A stretch of DNA of 64,000 bases from Clusia tigrina (GCA_920105625.2 OV050030.1:62594322-62658321); one strand, 5' to 3'; shown: positions 21,938 through 34,684, numbered from the stretch's first letter. Made by a program: numbers and translations. Notes: generated from the sequence alone by a model not told the origin.

Positions 21938-23860
21938 TCAGGCAAAAAAAAAACTTTTTCCATCAATTTGAATTACATAAATTAAAGCATTTCTTGCAAT
22001 GCTTTTAGATAAACAACATTCTTCGTTTTTTTCTCCATCGCTTGTGTAATCTAATATTGCAGATGGTTTTCCGACTCGTGAGCATGCACCGTAGAGTTGG
22101 CCAAGCGCGAAAACTGTATTTTCCAAATTTATACCGCACATTTCTAAAGGTTGTTCTTGCGACTTACTGATGGTAACGGCGAAGGCAAGGCGAAGATTAC
22201 GCTTGAATTCAAATGGCACATCAGATGCGAAGAATCAAAATGTCTTCGCCTTTGAATTTTCCATTCAAAATTGCTGCTTCTATCACATTTCTCAATATTT
22301 TTTTAATGGCAAGCCTGATGCCTGTGCAAAGTTTTGGTTTGTTGATGTTGCGAAACATAATAATCGAAGCTCCAATTTTTTTGTTGGTAAAGGAAGTGCG
22401 TTAAAAAATTCTGTGGAATAATTCACCACCTCATCCTGATTCATGATAGTATCCACAGATTTGAATGTAAATAATGGACCTGGTATTTCTTTGAAAATAG
22501 TCTCGTTAAGATCATTGACATCTTTAAATCTGTTCCTCTTTTGATTGAGTGAAACCGGAAAAATCGTTTGATAGTGTTATCATACCTCTATTCCTGTCGA
22601 TTGGCGTTGTACCATCCCGTATTTTCAACAATTCCTTTGAAAATTCAGCTGCTGATGAATCGTTTTGCAATTGAACGCGTACAACGTTTTTAGTGGGAGT
22701 ATTCTTACATTTTTCCACAGAATTTAAGATTTCAAGCATGCGTTTATTTCATCGACAGCAGTAGTTTTAGGAATGACTATAGTAGAATGACTAATAGTAT
22801 CAAAGCACCGCCAAACAAATCTTGATTTCCTCGTAGATCTTTCATTGTTCTATCAAATGCTTCTAATGATTTTTTTTTTAGCAGTTTAAGGGCATAGTGT
22901 GCTATTCGACCGCCTTCCAATAAAGTAACAGCAATCCCAGAAGAAGCCAATGCCAGTGCTATTTTACGTTGCAATCGTATCGTTGCTATTAGCAACCCAA
23001 TCTAGATTGTTCTACCAGTTTCTCCAGGCGCGTCCAAAATTATATTCCACCACTTTCATCCTCAACAACATACATAAACGTGTCGTTTGCATGGTTTTGA
23101 TCATTGTTCATTTTTGGAATATTTGCTGGAGCAAATGCATCCAATATGTTGCAATCGTAATCTCGTTCACTCTGCAAATCTCGGGTAATCAGAACATACA
23201 TTTAGCGATTTGGCGACACCATGCTAAGTTGTGCCAATGCTTGCAATTGTTAAGCAAATGTCTTTAATCATGATCAATGCTTCATTATGCATTTCCGGTG
23301 TGTACAGCAAGTGTGAATTTGACGCACTACGGCGAAGTCTGTTCAAAATGTCTTCCGTCCTGAATTCTTGATAATTGCTCCATAGTTCAACTGGATTTGA
23401 TGGGAAACATGATGATACAATTATTGCAAATGCTAATTGTGTTCCTATTTGGTGAGGAGGAGATGAAACTGCAGCATCGGCAAGGGTAGCCTCCCAGTGT
23501 CCGTCATCTTCCAGTAAAAGCAATCGTTGACACGCCTCTTGATTTGTTGCACACAGTAGTTTATCAACTGTTTTAAGGCTTTGGAATGATGTTGGACCAC
23601 GAACGTTATCCAACAATAAACGCAAATAAAAACACTCAGCATTGTTTGGGTGAACTCTGTAAATATGTCCCAAAGCATCTGTCGAGAACACATTTGGGTA
23701 GCCATATATAATATTGCGGTACTTCTGAGTATAACAACGTGCTACCGAATGTATATGATGCACACAATTCAAAAGTTCAGTTAATGTTGTGGATGGTGGT
23801 GTCGTTGCTCTTTGCTTTGCGTTTTGAGCGGTAAAATAAGCGCGTTAACCATTTTCAAGA
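21938..23860 (-). pseudogene. Helitron helicase part (H2), decayed
   Basis: Reading downward from 23860: 23224-23772 is the linker before the helicase (VHPNNAECFYLRLLLDNVRG; EDILNRLRRSA). A degenerate Walker A lies around 23010-23040. 22777-22995 reads ALALASSGIAVTLLEGGRIA and then KSLEAFDRTMKDLRG; the segment holding the DEC motif has been deleted between them. 22440-22219 includes NGKFKGEDILILRI, and 21938-22219 carries FKRNLRLAFAVTISKSQ and [15 protein letters not shown], the helicase C-terminus. No Rep domain is present. It is clearly related to H3 at the window end. Confidence 0.78.
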
Positions 23861-24984
23861 TGGACATATAAATGAACTACGGTTGGATGTCTCTCGCGAA
23901 TTGGGAATGTACAAATCCTCCACATCTCTTCATTACTGCTGACATAACGCATATGAGTATATGTAAGCCCGTATGTGTACAACTCAAACAAAATTTCAAA
24001 ATTCTATAGTTTTGTGGGGTCGCCATTTAACTCGGAACTCACAGAGAAAATCAAACATTTTGTTCTTCTTCTAGATAAGACTTTTTATTACGTTTATGCA
24101 AAGAGTATTTACGTACAGAGTTTCAGTCGCTCTCTTTGGCAAAAGAGGGGAAGCTAATTGTATCGAAATCGCCGTGGAACCGTAAACAGATGTTAGACAT
24201 ACATTATTCTGCTAAAAACGATTCATTGCAGATTCATAGTAAATTTAATATAAGTTTAGGAAGGAATGGTTCTTATTGTCATAGTAGGAAAATTAAGAAA
24301 TTTAGATTTAATAATATTATTATCTATTATTTAATAGTATACGAGTATTGATAACATAAAAATTAAAACAATTTTAATTAATAAGACAATAATATCAAAT
24401 CTAAACAATACTCTTTGTTCATGGCTATCGCTCTGTTGTCGCTGAAAAAATATTAAAATTAACATTTCCACTGCTAAAACGATTCATCATAAACGCATAT
24501 TCATAGTAAATTTTTATTTGAAATTTCTAAGCATTTCATTTCAAACAAAAATTTTTATTCTAAAAAATTTTTAATTCATCAAAATATGTTATTTCGCACA
24601 AATATTTAATGCAAAATTTTTTTAAATAACTTTCTTTACAAAAATTAGTGCTACTATATATGTACATATGGATTTGTGTAGGTAGGCATGTATATTTATA
24701 TAAATAATTATGGGAATATTTTTAAAATTTACATTGTAAATTTTGTAAAAAAAAGAAAAAATTGGTGTATAAAATTAATAAATAAATTTAAATATATATT
24801 TATTTAATTTGTTTCTTTATTCCAAAAAAAGCTACAATCGAATTGCACAGCAAAACTGCATGGCTGCACAGCAGAAGACTAAAAGTGATCTTTTGCGGAA
24901 TGTTATGTACAGAATTGTACGAATTTTAGTTAATTCAGAATTGCACCAGCAAATACTTTGAAATCCTAATATATTCCAAAATCA
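23861..24984. other. Unassigned AT-rich region
   Basis: No gene is recognised. Short frames around 23975-24351 have no known motifs. An ATACGAGTAT-like motif is at about 24340. A few ATTTATA-type simple repeats are present. Confidence 0.35.
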
Positions 24985-25085
24985 ACAAGGCGTGCCTGTG
25001 GCTCAATAGTTTGCGCGTTTATCTATACTTTTTGTGACTTAGGGTGCGAGCCCAGCCTGGTGGTTGGTTTTATCAATTTTTTTTT
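24985..25085 (+). repeat. tRNA-like SINE head
   Basis: TGGCTCAATAGT at 24999-25010 fits the pol III A box (one mismatch) and GGTGCGAGCCC at 25043-25053 fits the B box (one mismatch), at normal spacing. A T-rich run follows. The rest does not fold as a clear tRNA, so I take it as a tRNA-derived SINE or tRNA pseudogene. Confidence 0.45.
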
Positions 25086-25479
25086 TTTAATTAACAATCA
25101 TTAAAAGTAATAAAATTATTTTACTATTTTCCAAAAATTAACCAGTACTATATCATTTTACTGGACCAAAACAAGAACAGAATTATTTCATGTCTGATAT
25201 AGAAGAATACTGGAAACGGTGGAGTATTATGAAATTCAATATTAAAAAATCATATATGTACATACATACAATCTGTACATACATACAATCTGTACATACA
25301 TATTTGTGTTTTCATCATTTTGGCAGGTACTGAATTGTGCCATAAGAAGCATGAAATTAAAATAAAGCGACTTCATGTCTCGGTTGGAATTATTTCCTAT
25401 GGAAAAATGTAGTTCAGCCATGATTGTATTCCAACGCATAATAAACCCGTTGATAATCGAAAATCATAATAATCATAAT
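25086..25479. other. Unassigned AT-rich region with short tandem repeats
   Basis: A small tandem repeat of ACATACATACAATCTGT lies at 25258-25300. Nothing else is recognised. Confidence 0.35.
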
Positions 25480-25917
25480 CATTTATAAAACGAGTACGGA
25501 AGTCTGAAGCCGGGTTAGACCGATTTCGAAATACCCTTTACCGTTCCTTGTGCGTGAGAGTTCAACAATGGGAATGTGTTCTTCATAAAGCATATTTACG
25601 GTAATTTTGCAGTGTTTAGTAGAGCCCACATCTCTATAACTGCCAAAAAGCGTCACTATTCCATTAATTGGACGGAAGTTGTAGTCATTTTAAAAAAGGT
25701 TAGAAAAGTTCCTTATATGGGAGGTAGCCGTGGTCTTCATCCAAATCGGCCCATATACCAATCTGATGGTGTATCTTTGTCCAGACGATACTTTTGCAAA
25801 ATTTCATTAAGATAGCTCTAACAGTGTAGAAAAAAAGTGGCCACAGACGGACAGACGGACAGACGGACTCTCAAAATAAAAATTGCTTAGAAAGTGATTC
25901 TGATCATATCTTTATAC

Positions 25918-26011
<94 letters not shown>

Positions 26012-26110
26012 ACACCTACCACACCTCCTCCTTTAAATTGCAATCCCTCGCAACAGCACAAAATTTGTGTAACCTTTTTTAAAAGTAAAGGGTATAAAAA
26101 GTATTTCAAG
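25480..26110 (-). repeat. Unclassified interspersed repeat, copy 2
   Basis: This is the inverted match to 6225-7145. The segment at 25530-25600 (AAATACCCTTTACC, GTTCAACAATGGGAA) and GTGGCCACAGACGGACAGAC at about 25840 correspond to blocks near 7040-7130 and 6360. In this copy a long (TA)n has grown inside. Confidence 0.6.
25916..26010. repeat. (TA)n microsatellite inside the repeat copy
   Basis: About 95 bases of TA repeat, interrupted once near the start. Confidence 0.95.
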
Positions 26111-27020
26111 TATTTAAAAATCAAAGAAATTTTAAATTTGTATTATGATAAATAATGTTTAGTAAAACATATTTTAATATAAGGTGCGTCTTTTTGGCCA
26201 CCTCATTTTACATTTACTTAAAATAATGTCTACATGATATGTGCAGGGCTTACCCAAGTCGACTTGCTTGCAACTTTTTTTACAAACGCCATGTGAAATA
26301 CTACAACCGGCAACTCAAAACATCACTCGCTTTGACGGGGAGACTTTTGTAGGTTATGGAAACTAATAAGTGCAAAAACTTCTTACTGCTTCATGCTTCT
26401 GAGTGTGTGAACTTAATAAATGAATTGTTTATATAATGTATATAATTAGTAAATTAATACAATTATTAATATTAATTTGCAAAAAATTTACATAAATTAT
26501 CCAGTATTAAATAATTTTGGTGAACCATATTTAATTGCTGCTGCTATAACAGAATACTGCAGGAATGAAATTTATATTTTCTAAAAATAGTCATAACGGT
26601 GATTATCGCACATACATAAATTCTTCATGTGCGCATAAAATTGTGTTAGTGCTTGTGCAATTTCAATTGCTTTGGTGAAGTTAGTTTTGTGATGCTTTTG
26701 CGCATTTCGTCTGAAGTAGTATTCTAGTAATAAAACTAATAAATATTCTAGTAATAAAACTAATATAAATTTAAAAAGTTTTTGAGCTCTTTTCCACACC
26801 ACCTTTGAGTTAGAGTTATTGGTGCGTTTTTTTTTTTGAAGTAGTGTGCCTGGTAGGCCGTGAACTTAAACTCCAAAGCCTTTACATCAAATGCAAATTT
26901 CATTTCTGGCAGCAGCAATTAAATGTGGTTCAGTAAGATTAATTGTAAGTAAGATTATAAAAATAATTATTAATTTATTTACAAAAAAATATGAACAATT
27001 AAAAAAATATAAAAAATGTA
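26111..27020. other. Unassigned AT-rich region
   Basis: No gene is seen. A 24-25-bp tandem duplication (TATTCTAGTAATAAAACTAA) lies at about 26720-26765. Confidence 0.35.
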
Positions 27021-27100
27021 TTCTTCTGCGGGCTTGAACCCGGGCACCGTAAAGACTCACAGACCACCAACGATTTACCACTGGCGCTACTGATGTTTGG
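27021..27100 (-). repeat. tRNA-like SINE head
   Basis: On the minus strand TAGCGCCAGTGG (27078-27089) resembles the A box with two mismatches, and GGTTCAAGCCC (27030-27040) is a perfect B box. AT-rich sequence follows. It differs in sequence from the plus-strand head at 24985. Confidence 0.45.
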
Positions 27101-27199
27101 AAAAATTTGGGCAATTTTGCGACATTTTAGGGCGTCAAACTGTTTTTAATTTATTATTCCAACAGCAGAATGTTCATTGAACTCTGTGCATTTGCCCAA

Positions 27200-27311
27200 C
27201 ATTGACCACGATGCAGTTTCATATATAAGAATATTCAAAATGAAATCTCACTTTCTATTATACGTCCTGTAGTTGCCACGCGTTTTCAGTCTGTGAGGTT
27301 GATTTCCCACA
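27200..27311 (-). repeat. 3' LTR start of element D, degraded
   Basis: The minus strand from 27311 begins TGTGGGAAATCAACC and later has CAGGACGTA, matching the 5' LTR with several changes. The rest of this LTR is not clearly visible. Confidence 0.45.
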
Positions 27312-27589
27312 TTAGGCCATCGTGTGTTCTCATTCGGCTCGAATGAAGGCACCTATATTTTCGTAAACTCGGAGGCGGTAGTAGTACGTCCTGGGCCTTC
27401 ATGGCCACTGACTTTGACAACTTCGTATCAGCCGTAGTTCATTTTCTCCGCTATTCGGTATGGTCCAGAGAATTTTGGCTTCAACTTTACTCTCGATCCG
27501 AATTCCGTTCGTTAAATGGCTACTAGCTGGTTCACTTTATGATCTGTCTCCTTTTTACATTTTGTGTTGAAAGGTCTGCGGTTCACTTG

Positions 27590-28305
27590 TTAAATTCTGA
27601 AATTGTTTTCTTGAGCCTCATTTCTGACTTCTTCGCGTTCATCTTCAAATTCTGGTAATCCTGGGATTCGCATTTCTAAACTCGTTAATATCTTGAAAGG
27701 CGACAATTTTGTACTGCGAGGTGGGCTGCTGTTGATATATTGTACTTTTTCCACGTGCTTGTACCATTTTTTCGGATTTGCAACACAAAGCTTGGATATC
27801 ATAATTTTGTGTATTCGTTTCATTTGTCCGTTGCCGAGTGGAATTCCTGTAGATATGAGTAGGTGTTGTAACCTTCGCGTTCGCAATGCTCTTAGAAGAG
27901 ATTCGATGTAGACCCTACACCCCTGTCCGTTATGATACGTTTTGGATTGCCAAATATCGCTGCTTGCTTCCTAAGTTTTTCCACAACGGTGCCAGTATTC
28001 TCAGTTGAGTTCAACCAAACAAATTTTGAAAAGGCATCAATAACTACCAAAATATGGTTGTACGACTTGTTCTTGGTTTCCATCGGCGTCAAATTGTCGA
28101 TGTGGAATATCCCCAGCGGCTGATCTTCTCTATTTATAGGATTTAAGAAACCTTCTTTCTTTCCAGTCTTACTTTCAACCACGATGCATTGTATGCAGCT
28201 TTCAACAATCCTGGATACTTTTGAACTCAATTGTGGAATATAAAACGACTTTTCTATGACATCCTGTGCTCTCTTGATGGAAAAATGTCCTCGTTGATGT
28301 GGCAT
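27590..28305 (-). pseudogene. Integrase of element D
   Basis: The 27892-28305 frame covers the finger (HQRGHFSIKRAQDV, then SCIQCIVVES) and core with FHIDNLTPM and the second acidic site in IITDRGVGS. 27590-27886 continues in another frame with GNGQMKRIHKI, where the usual glutamate of the third site reads K, and a proline-rich tail. It is inactive. Confidence 0.7.
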
Positions 28306-28314
28306 TTTAATTAT

Positions 28315-28930
28315 TTAATTTAATAATTTGAGCGATGGGAAAACAATAATTTCCTTGATGGGATCTTTATGAAGTAAATCGAGTTTCACGTAAAAATCTT
28401 GATACTCTTCTCTTTCCAGTACTTTGCGAACTGCTCTAACCCAATCGTCAGAGAGTTGAGCTAGGTTCAACCGATGATTTAGGAAATCTTCCAACATAAG
28501 ACACGGAGCCCAGCTTAAAGCATAAACATGTTTCGTTTTTGTTCCACTACGGTCCTGCAAAAATATTGACCAGCGAGTTACTCTTAATAGAACTTCTCGT
28601 TTTTTCATGGTAATTTTGAAAGCGTTACACTCCCTCATGATCCTGAATTTAATGCCCATCAAGTATACTCGCCATTTCTTTAACGCTTCTATTATGTCCA
28701 AAACCTCTAGTTCGTACGAATGGTACTTTTCTTCTTCAGGTTTTGTTTTTCAGCTCATGAATTGAATTGGATAGAACTGTTGATCATCGACATCTTTCTG
28801 CAATAAAACTGTTCCATATCAAAACATACTGTACTTCCGTAGTCGCTTTAGGATCGTAGAGCTTTAATACTGGTGCATTCATCAGTGCCGACTTTAAATG
28901 TTGGGATGCCGCTAGCTGTTCGTCTTTCAA
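28315..28930 (-). pseudogene. RNase H region and linker of element D
   Basis: 28315-28701 reads LMGIKFRIMRECNAFKITMKK, split here as LMGIKFRIM and ECNAFKITMKK, then MLEDFLNHR. This is the RNase H end and the pol linker before integrase. The acidic sites near 28880-28700 are not clean. Many frame breaks are present. Confidence 0.5.
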
Positions 28931-29039
28931 TGTGAACCTAAAATCTCTCTTTAATAAATCGGTTAATGGTTTCGCTATGAGTAAGTAAGTCCGAGGAAAC
29001 GTTGCATTGACTTACGATCATGAGGCAATGGAAAATTCT

Positions 29040-29700
29040 TTATCGCAATCGTTTTAACTTCCGATAATTTTTATTGTACCAAATTTTGTTATTAGGAATT
29101 AACACTTACTCCACTTTATTCGTAATTCGTTAACTGATACTGCCTGCAAGACCATCTGCAACTTTTTTACACCTTCGACTTCATCCTTAGATGGAATTGT
29201 TAGGTCATCCATTTAAGCTATGACTGTTCTATTTTGTGTCAGTTCTCTTAAGGCGGCGGAAACTGAACCTTGACAAGACAGCTGGTGAATTTGATATCCC
29301 GAATGGCACATAGTGAAATTCATATTTGGCGTTACAAGTCACGAAAGAAGTATACTTCCTTGAGTTGATCTCAACGGGAACGTGGGAGAAGCCATTAGCC
29401 AGATTCAGTGTTAAGAATACATTCGCTCCTAGTAATTGCTCAATGACGTCATCTATTAATGGCATAGAGAAATTATTCCTGATTATTTTCTCGTTTAGTC
29501 GTCGATAGTCGCAGCAGAGCCTTTTACCATAATCTTTTTTGGACACGAGAACTATTGGTGATGCATATTCTGAGGTGCTTGGTTTGATAACATCTTCTTC
29601 AATCAACTGTGCCACTTGTTATTCTTCTAAACACCTATCAGCATACGACTTTCGTCTGGGTCTTTCGTAAACAAGAGCTTCATCTTTTAATAGAATCTTC
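29040..29700 (-). pseudogene. Reverse transcriptase of element D
   Basis: The 29229-29615 frame holds IEEDVIKPSTSEYASPIVLVSKKD, split here as IKPSTSEYASPI and VLVSKKD, then RLCCDYRRLNEK, FLTLNLANGF (usual D of motif A reads N) and YVPFGISNSPA. Downstream, 29140-29230 reads a degenerate YxDD region (MDDLTIPS). It is dead. Confidence 0.7.
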
Positions 29701-30180
29701 ATTTCGATAATTGTAAGTGACGATCATAGTTGTTACTACTCCAGCGTGAGCTTTATTCAGATATGTCACACTAACACCAACATCGTCTTTTATATCGGCT
29801 GCAAGACACAAATCTCGCCATCAATTCAACAGCTTGATTCTTACTTTCTTTCGAGTGCTCTTCCCCTGGCTCTCCAACCACATTCTGGTACACATCTACG
29901 CTACAAGGTTTCCTCCAGTATTCACTCTCTCTCCAGCCACAGCTTGACGCACGATTGTACCTTTACAAATCTTTTGAGTCACTACTGCACGCAAACTATC
30001 ATTTACTTTCGGCTCTACCAGCTGGCATTCGCTGAGCCTTAGCAATATTTATACAAAATTGCCCTTCCAATTTCGTCCGCACCGCTTTCTGTCTGAACTC
30101 TGCACCATCTCCAGTTATTATCAGATTCACGTATTGAAGTACAGTTTCCGATATCTACTGCATAGCTCATGTCTTGCATC

Positions 30181-30416
30181 TTACATCCCTTGTAACATAA
30201 TTATGTTCAGCCATATGTCGTCAACGTCGATCAGTATGGTAAAGCTGCCCATTGTTGTAAGCTCGATGTTACCAATGCCTACCAAACGTCGTTTCTCCTC
30301 ATTCAACTTTACATTCAGCTTCAGCATGATAAGAGTATCGTGGCGCATAAAACAGAGATCAGATCCAGTATCGATTAGCGCAAAAGCAAAACCCATTCAG
30401 AACGATTTCCTTAAAA
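30181..30416 (-). pseudogene. Aspartic protease of element D
   Basis: FAFALIDTGSDLCFMRHD carries the DTG site, with a flap-like VGIGNIELTTMGSF downstream. The short 71-residue open block is typical of the protease core. Confidence 0.65.
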
Positions 30417-30417
30417 A

Positions 30418-31130
30418 TCAGTCCACACTTCTCTGGTTTATTTTTATACCTTCATTAGTAATGATATTAACTTTATTCTTCTCAGACTTGACAACTATTC
30501 CTATTTCCTTACATTCCGTTGATCTATGTCCTTCTTGATTGGATTTAAAACATCTCAGAGTTAAAACAATTTTTCTTCTAATTTTTTGAGTCCGGCAAAA
30601 GTTTGGTTGATGACGGCGGTTGGGGCTGGCTGGCATTGCTGTATACAGGTTTATTAGTTGTTGTTGTTCTCTCATAGATTTTGATTTCTTCTTTCAAATC
30701 TTAGATCGACTATGCCTGGATCAATATAAATGGAATACCATCAATGCAATACTCCATCAAACTTGGAATCATCTAAGCATATAAGCTTCCCAATTTACAT
30801 TAAGCTGTAGAGGTATTCTCGAAAATCTTCTCCTTGACGTTTCCAATGGCATAGTGTTTGCTTCAGCGAACTCCAGCTGTTAACGCCACTCTGGCTGTGT
30901 ACACATATTTTAGCTCTGTCCTTGAGCAACTGTTTTGCATATATAAATTACTGAAGATCATTCCAGCATACTGCTCCAGAGTTTTCTTCGAAACTTTCTA
31001 GCCACTGTTCCAAACTAGGCTGACCGGATTCCGTATGTAGATATCCTGTAAAGTAGATTCTCCTGTAATGTAGATTTTGTTCCTGTCAGCGGTAGTTCTA
31101 ATTTCCATAATTCGTCCATTTATCTGCCGA
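30418..31130 (-). pseudogene. gag and nucleocapsid remnant of element D
   Basis: The 30418-30675 frame has CFKSNQEGHRSTEC, a CCHC knuckle whose second cysteine reads S. Upstream to 31130 broken frames contain SLMEYCIDGIP, like the capsid block of the gag at 20.7-21.6 kb. Starts are not defined. Confidence 0.55.
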
Positions 31131-31163
31131 CTGTCTTAATCAAAGAATTTGTCGATGTCGATT

Positions 31164-31167
<4 letters not shown>

Positions 31168-31240
<73 letters not shown>

Positions 31241-31260
31241 TATACTCGTATATATAAATA
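31168..31260. repeat. (TA)n microsatellite
   Basis: TA repeat with a TATACTCGTATA interruption; it lies upstream of the element D gag. Confidence 0.92.
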
Positions 31261-31969
31261 AAAATACATTTACATAGTTTTATTGATTTTAAATTAATTC
31301 CAGAATTATGTTTAAAACTTACCATTTTATTAAATTGTTAATTTCAAACTTTACATAAAGAAACTACTTTTAATTTAAATTATCTCAAAAATAATAAAAA
31401 CTAATCTATGTTCACTCTAATTATTTAACTGTAAGAAATGAAAATTATTGTCGCAAAGATTTATCATATTATGTGTATAACAGAAATAAGCAAATTGATG
31501 ACATGGTCACTCTTTTACTCAAACAAGATTTCAATATAATCAACTTTTCATCAAAATATCAACTCATTTGATTTAAAGCACCCGCACTAGCATTATTTTC
31601 TTCACGCAGCCTCTCACGATTGCTGCTCCCAGCTTCCCACGTTGCTCTGCATGAAATTTCCACCACAGCTTTCCACTGCTGTATTGTTGTTATTGTCCTC
31701 GTCAATTTTCTTCAATAATCGTTAAACAAGTTGATTAGTTTGTTTCTGGGTTTTCTCCTTCAAAATTCAACCTCTCGTTGGTGTCTTTTGTTCATACATT
31801 GTTCTGGTTCCGCAAGTTGAAAATGCGTTGCCGAACGTTATAGTTTCTGCTTTTTGGGTACAGCACCACAAAAGATGCTTCATATTTTCACTGCAACAGT
31901 TTCCTTGAGTTTTTTTTTTTTTTTTTGTTAATTTTTGTTTGTTTTGGCATTGTTTTTGCATGGCGGCGG
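31261..31969. other. Element D leader region, no gene recognised
   Basis: The stretch lies between the PBS-like site of D and its gag remnant. It is partly AT-rich with a poly-T run at 31910-31926. No coding evidence is seen. Confidence 0.4.
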
Positions 31970-31982
31970 GTTGGACACCAAT

Positions 31983-32240
31983 TGCAGGGTCCCGAGTTAG
32001 ATAACATGCAAAAGTTAGCACTGTTTCATTTAATATATTTTAATCACATATTAATATATAATATGACTTCTATGTTCAAAGTAATTATAATACGCAGTAA
32101 AAGGAGAAAACGACTGATTACTTATTTGAAATGTTCTGTCTCGCGTCGTCGGTCCGGTTCTCAATTTTTGTCCACTTCTTGTCGTACGTCCTGTAGCTGT
32201 CACGTGTTTGTTCGTCAGTCTCTAAGGTTGATTTACCTCA
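31983..32240 (-). repeat. 5' LTR of element D
   Basis: It starts TGAGGTAAATCAACC (minus strand, at 32240) and ends in CCCTGCA. Its first 60 bases resemble the minus strand ending at 27311 (TGTGGGAAATCAACC). A PBS-like TGGTGTCCAAC lies two bases after its end, at 31970-31980. Confidence 0.55.
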
Positions 32241-32241
32241 T

Positions 32242-32435
<194 letters not shown>

Positions 32436-32861
32436 TTGATCCCCTTTTTACACGATGTTATGGGACCCAAAAAGTTACGTGCAAAAAAAAAACGTGTAAA
32501 AAAATCTGAATTTGCCTGCAAAATTGAAAAATGGTTACATTTTCTGAGAAACCCCGTGCAAAAGCAAAAACCGTGCAAAATAAAACTATTTTTGTATGTT
32601 AATATCATTAAACAGATATTAAATCTTGTTAAGTAAATATTTCAATTACAAAAAATTATGTATAAAAATTATATTTATTTATTTTATTTATTTAATTGTT
32701 TTATTTTAAAAATAAATTCATATATTTCAGCCGTTGTACAGTGAAGAACAAACAATTAAAAAGAGATCAAAAAACTATCATATCATAACTTAAATTCACA
32801 TATTTCAACTGTTGTACAGTAAAAAACAAAAAAAAAAACACAAACTATTCCACGATCAAAG

Positions 32862-34585
32862 TTATGATTTGTAAAAGTCAGTCATAAGACGCTGAGGAAT
32901 TTTCTTTTTTGCGTCTTCATACATATTCGAATAGCATTCAATGGCTTGCTTCACTCCTCGCTGAAATTTAGCTGCGCGGTCTTGGTTAGGATCGTGTTTC
33001 AAAAAGTGGTTTTCCAAGTCAAGTGCCTTTTCCAATCCTTGTCGAATTACGCTTGCGTTAAAAGGAACAGTGGCATATGGGACTTCCTCCGCCTCACTTT
33101 CTAAAACATCGTTATCATCTAAAGCTTGAAGAATCTCATCATCATCAATAACAGAACTTTCAAAAAATTCATTGACGTCTTCTATGCACATGTCTTCAAA
33201 ACCCTCTCCTCCTATGAAATTGGCAAGTTGAAAAGTTTCTGTAATTGCTGATAAATCCTCACTTTCACTCTCCTCCCTTAATACGACACCTTCCCATACA
33301 TTTTTCCAACATTTATTTAAAGTGCTTTTTTTAATATCTTTTATGGCGTTACTAATGCACTCTATGCAATTTTTTAAGTCGAACGCCTTCCACGCAGAGA
33401 TCACATTTAATTCCTTGTCTTCTTTCAGTTTGTTCAAAATGTATTGAAAAGAATCTTTAACGTACTAAGATTTAAATGTGGCAATAATTCCCTGGTCTAG
33501 GGGTTGAATTAATGACGTCGTGTTAGGAGGTAGGAACATTATTCTTACATTTTCATGTTCAATTAGTGAGTGGCCAGGAGCATTGTCAATGAGTAGCAAG
33601 ACTTTAAAATCCAATTTCTTACAACGCAGATACTCTCGAACTTCAGGCACAAAACATTTCTCGAACCAATCTTTAAAGAGGGGCGCCGTCACCCAAGCTT
33701 TTTTATTAGCCATCCAATGCACCGGAAGTTTTTCATGTCTTGACCTAAATTAAATTTAAATAAACCACAAATTACCAAAAAGCATGAAAATACTTACCTT
33801 TAAAGGCTCGAGGCTTCAATGCAATGTGCATACATACCTTTAAATGCTCGAGGCTTGAAACTTTTGTTGCCGAGTAAAGGCTTCAATAATGTGTCCCCTG
33901 AGGTATTGCTATACAATAGCAAGGTGATGTGTTCCTTGGCTACGTTAAAACCTTTTACAGACTTTTCTTGCTTCGCCACATAGGTTCGATTGGGCATTTT
34001 TTTCCAAAACAATCCTGTCTCGTCGGCATTGAAAACTTGATCAGGTACGTAGCCGCCCAATGCAATTGTTTCCAACAAAATTGCAGGAAATTCTTTCGCC
34101 GCATCCGCGTCTGCCGATGCACCTTCTCCTCTGATTTTCACATTGTGGAGAGAGTTCCGTTCTAGGAAATTTTGTAACCAACTATTGCTAGCACGGAAAG
34201 TAACATTTGCTGCAGTGGTTGGCTCCTGTTGCTTTATTTTTTGGAAAAGTTGCTGCGCTTTGGCTTTAATTGATCTGGTGTCAACAGGTATCTTTCTCTG
34301 CGCATTATCTTCAAGCCACCACACAAGTGCGCGATCCGTTTTCATAACAGCAACATCCCTAGCGTAAAATGTTTTGGAGGAACTTCCTTCGCTGCTGGCC
34401 AATGCCACTTTCCTTATTCCAGTTTCGTTTTTTCTTATTGTGCGTATTGTCGCTTCATTTAAATTTTTTCGTTTTGCGACCACTGCAACTTTTTCACCTG
34501 CATTTAAAGCGTCCAAAATACTAACTTTTTCCTTAAGACTCAAATTTTTGCGTTGTGGTGCCATCGTGACCAATCTCTTTGACAT
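32862..34585 (-). pseudogene. Tigger-like transposase
   Basis: Reading downward: the likely start is the ATG at 34564 (MAPQRKNLSLKEK; seven codons are open upstream). A CENP-B type helix-turn-helix region (LNAGEKVAVVAKRKNL) and a second DNA-binding region with WLEDNAQRKIPVD follow. The DDE domain has the first aspartate in VFNADETGLFWKKMP, the second in [11 protein letters not shown] (33590s) and the third in [12 protein letters not shown] (33490s). The acidic C-terminal tail lies at 32862-33437. A TAG at about 33465 splits the tail in frame. The stretch 33725-33840 looks like a spliced or rearranged segment (AG and GT sites) with a local duplication. Otherwise length and motifs are close to complete. 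Confidence 0.85.
33798..33862. repeat. Short duplication at the Tigger exon edge
   Basis: CTTTAAAGGCTCGAGGCTT and CTTTAAATGCTCGAGGCTT lie about 40 bases apart, each preceded by a TACC. On the minus strand both end in a GT donor-like site. It may reflect a duplicated splice donor. Confidence 0.6.
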
Positions 34586-34684
34586 TTGTTTTGCTTTGAC
34601 ATTTGTTTTTCTTTATTTCTGGAAAAAAGGGTTGCATTGCGTTGTATGCATGACAATTGGTTTGGTTGCAATTTATCGGAGAAA

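Larger units (their letters stand above)
27120..32240 (-). mobile_element. Gypsy-type LTR retrotransposon D, decayed
   Basis: In minus orientation: 5' LTR (31983-32240), a PBS-like site, gag/NC, protease, RT, RNase H, integrase and a degraded 3' LTR end near 27311. Almost all genes are broken by stops and shifts. It is bordered by (TA)n at its 5' side. Confidence 0.72.

Noticed and set aside
27021..27100. Functional tRNA gene
   Set aside because: A and B boxes are present but I cannot fold a proper acceptor stem or anticodon arm.
30059..30538. 159-codon plus-strand frame
   Set aside because: It is antisense to the protease and nucleocapsid remnants of element D, which carry recognisable motifs.
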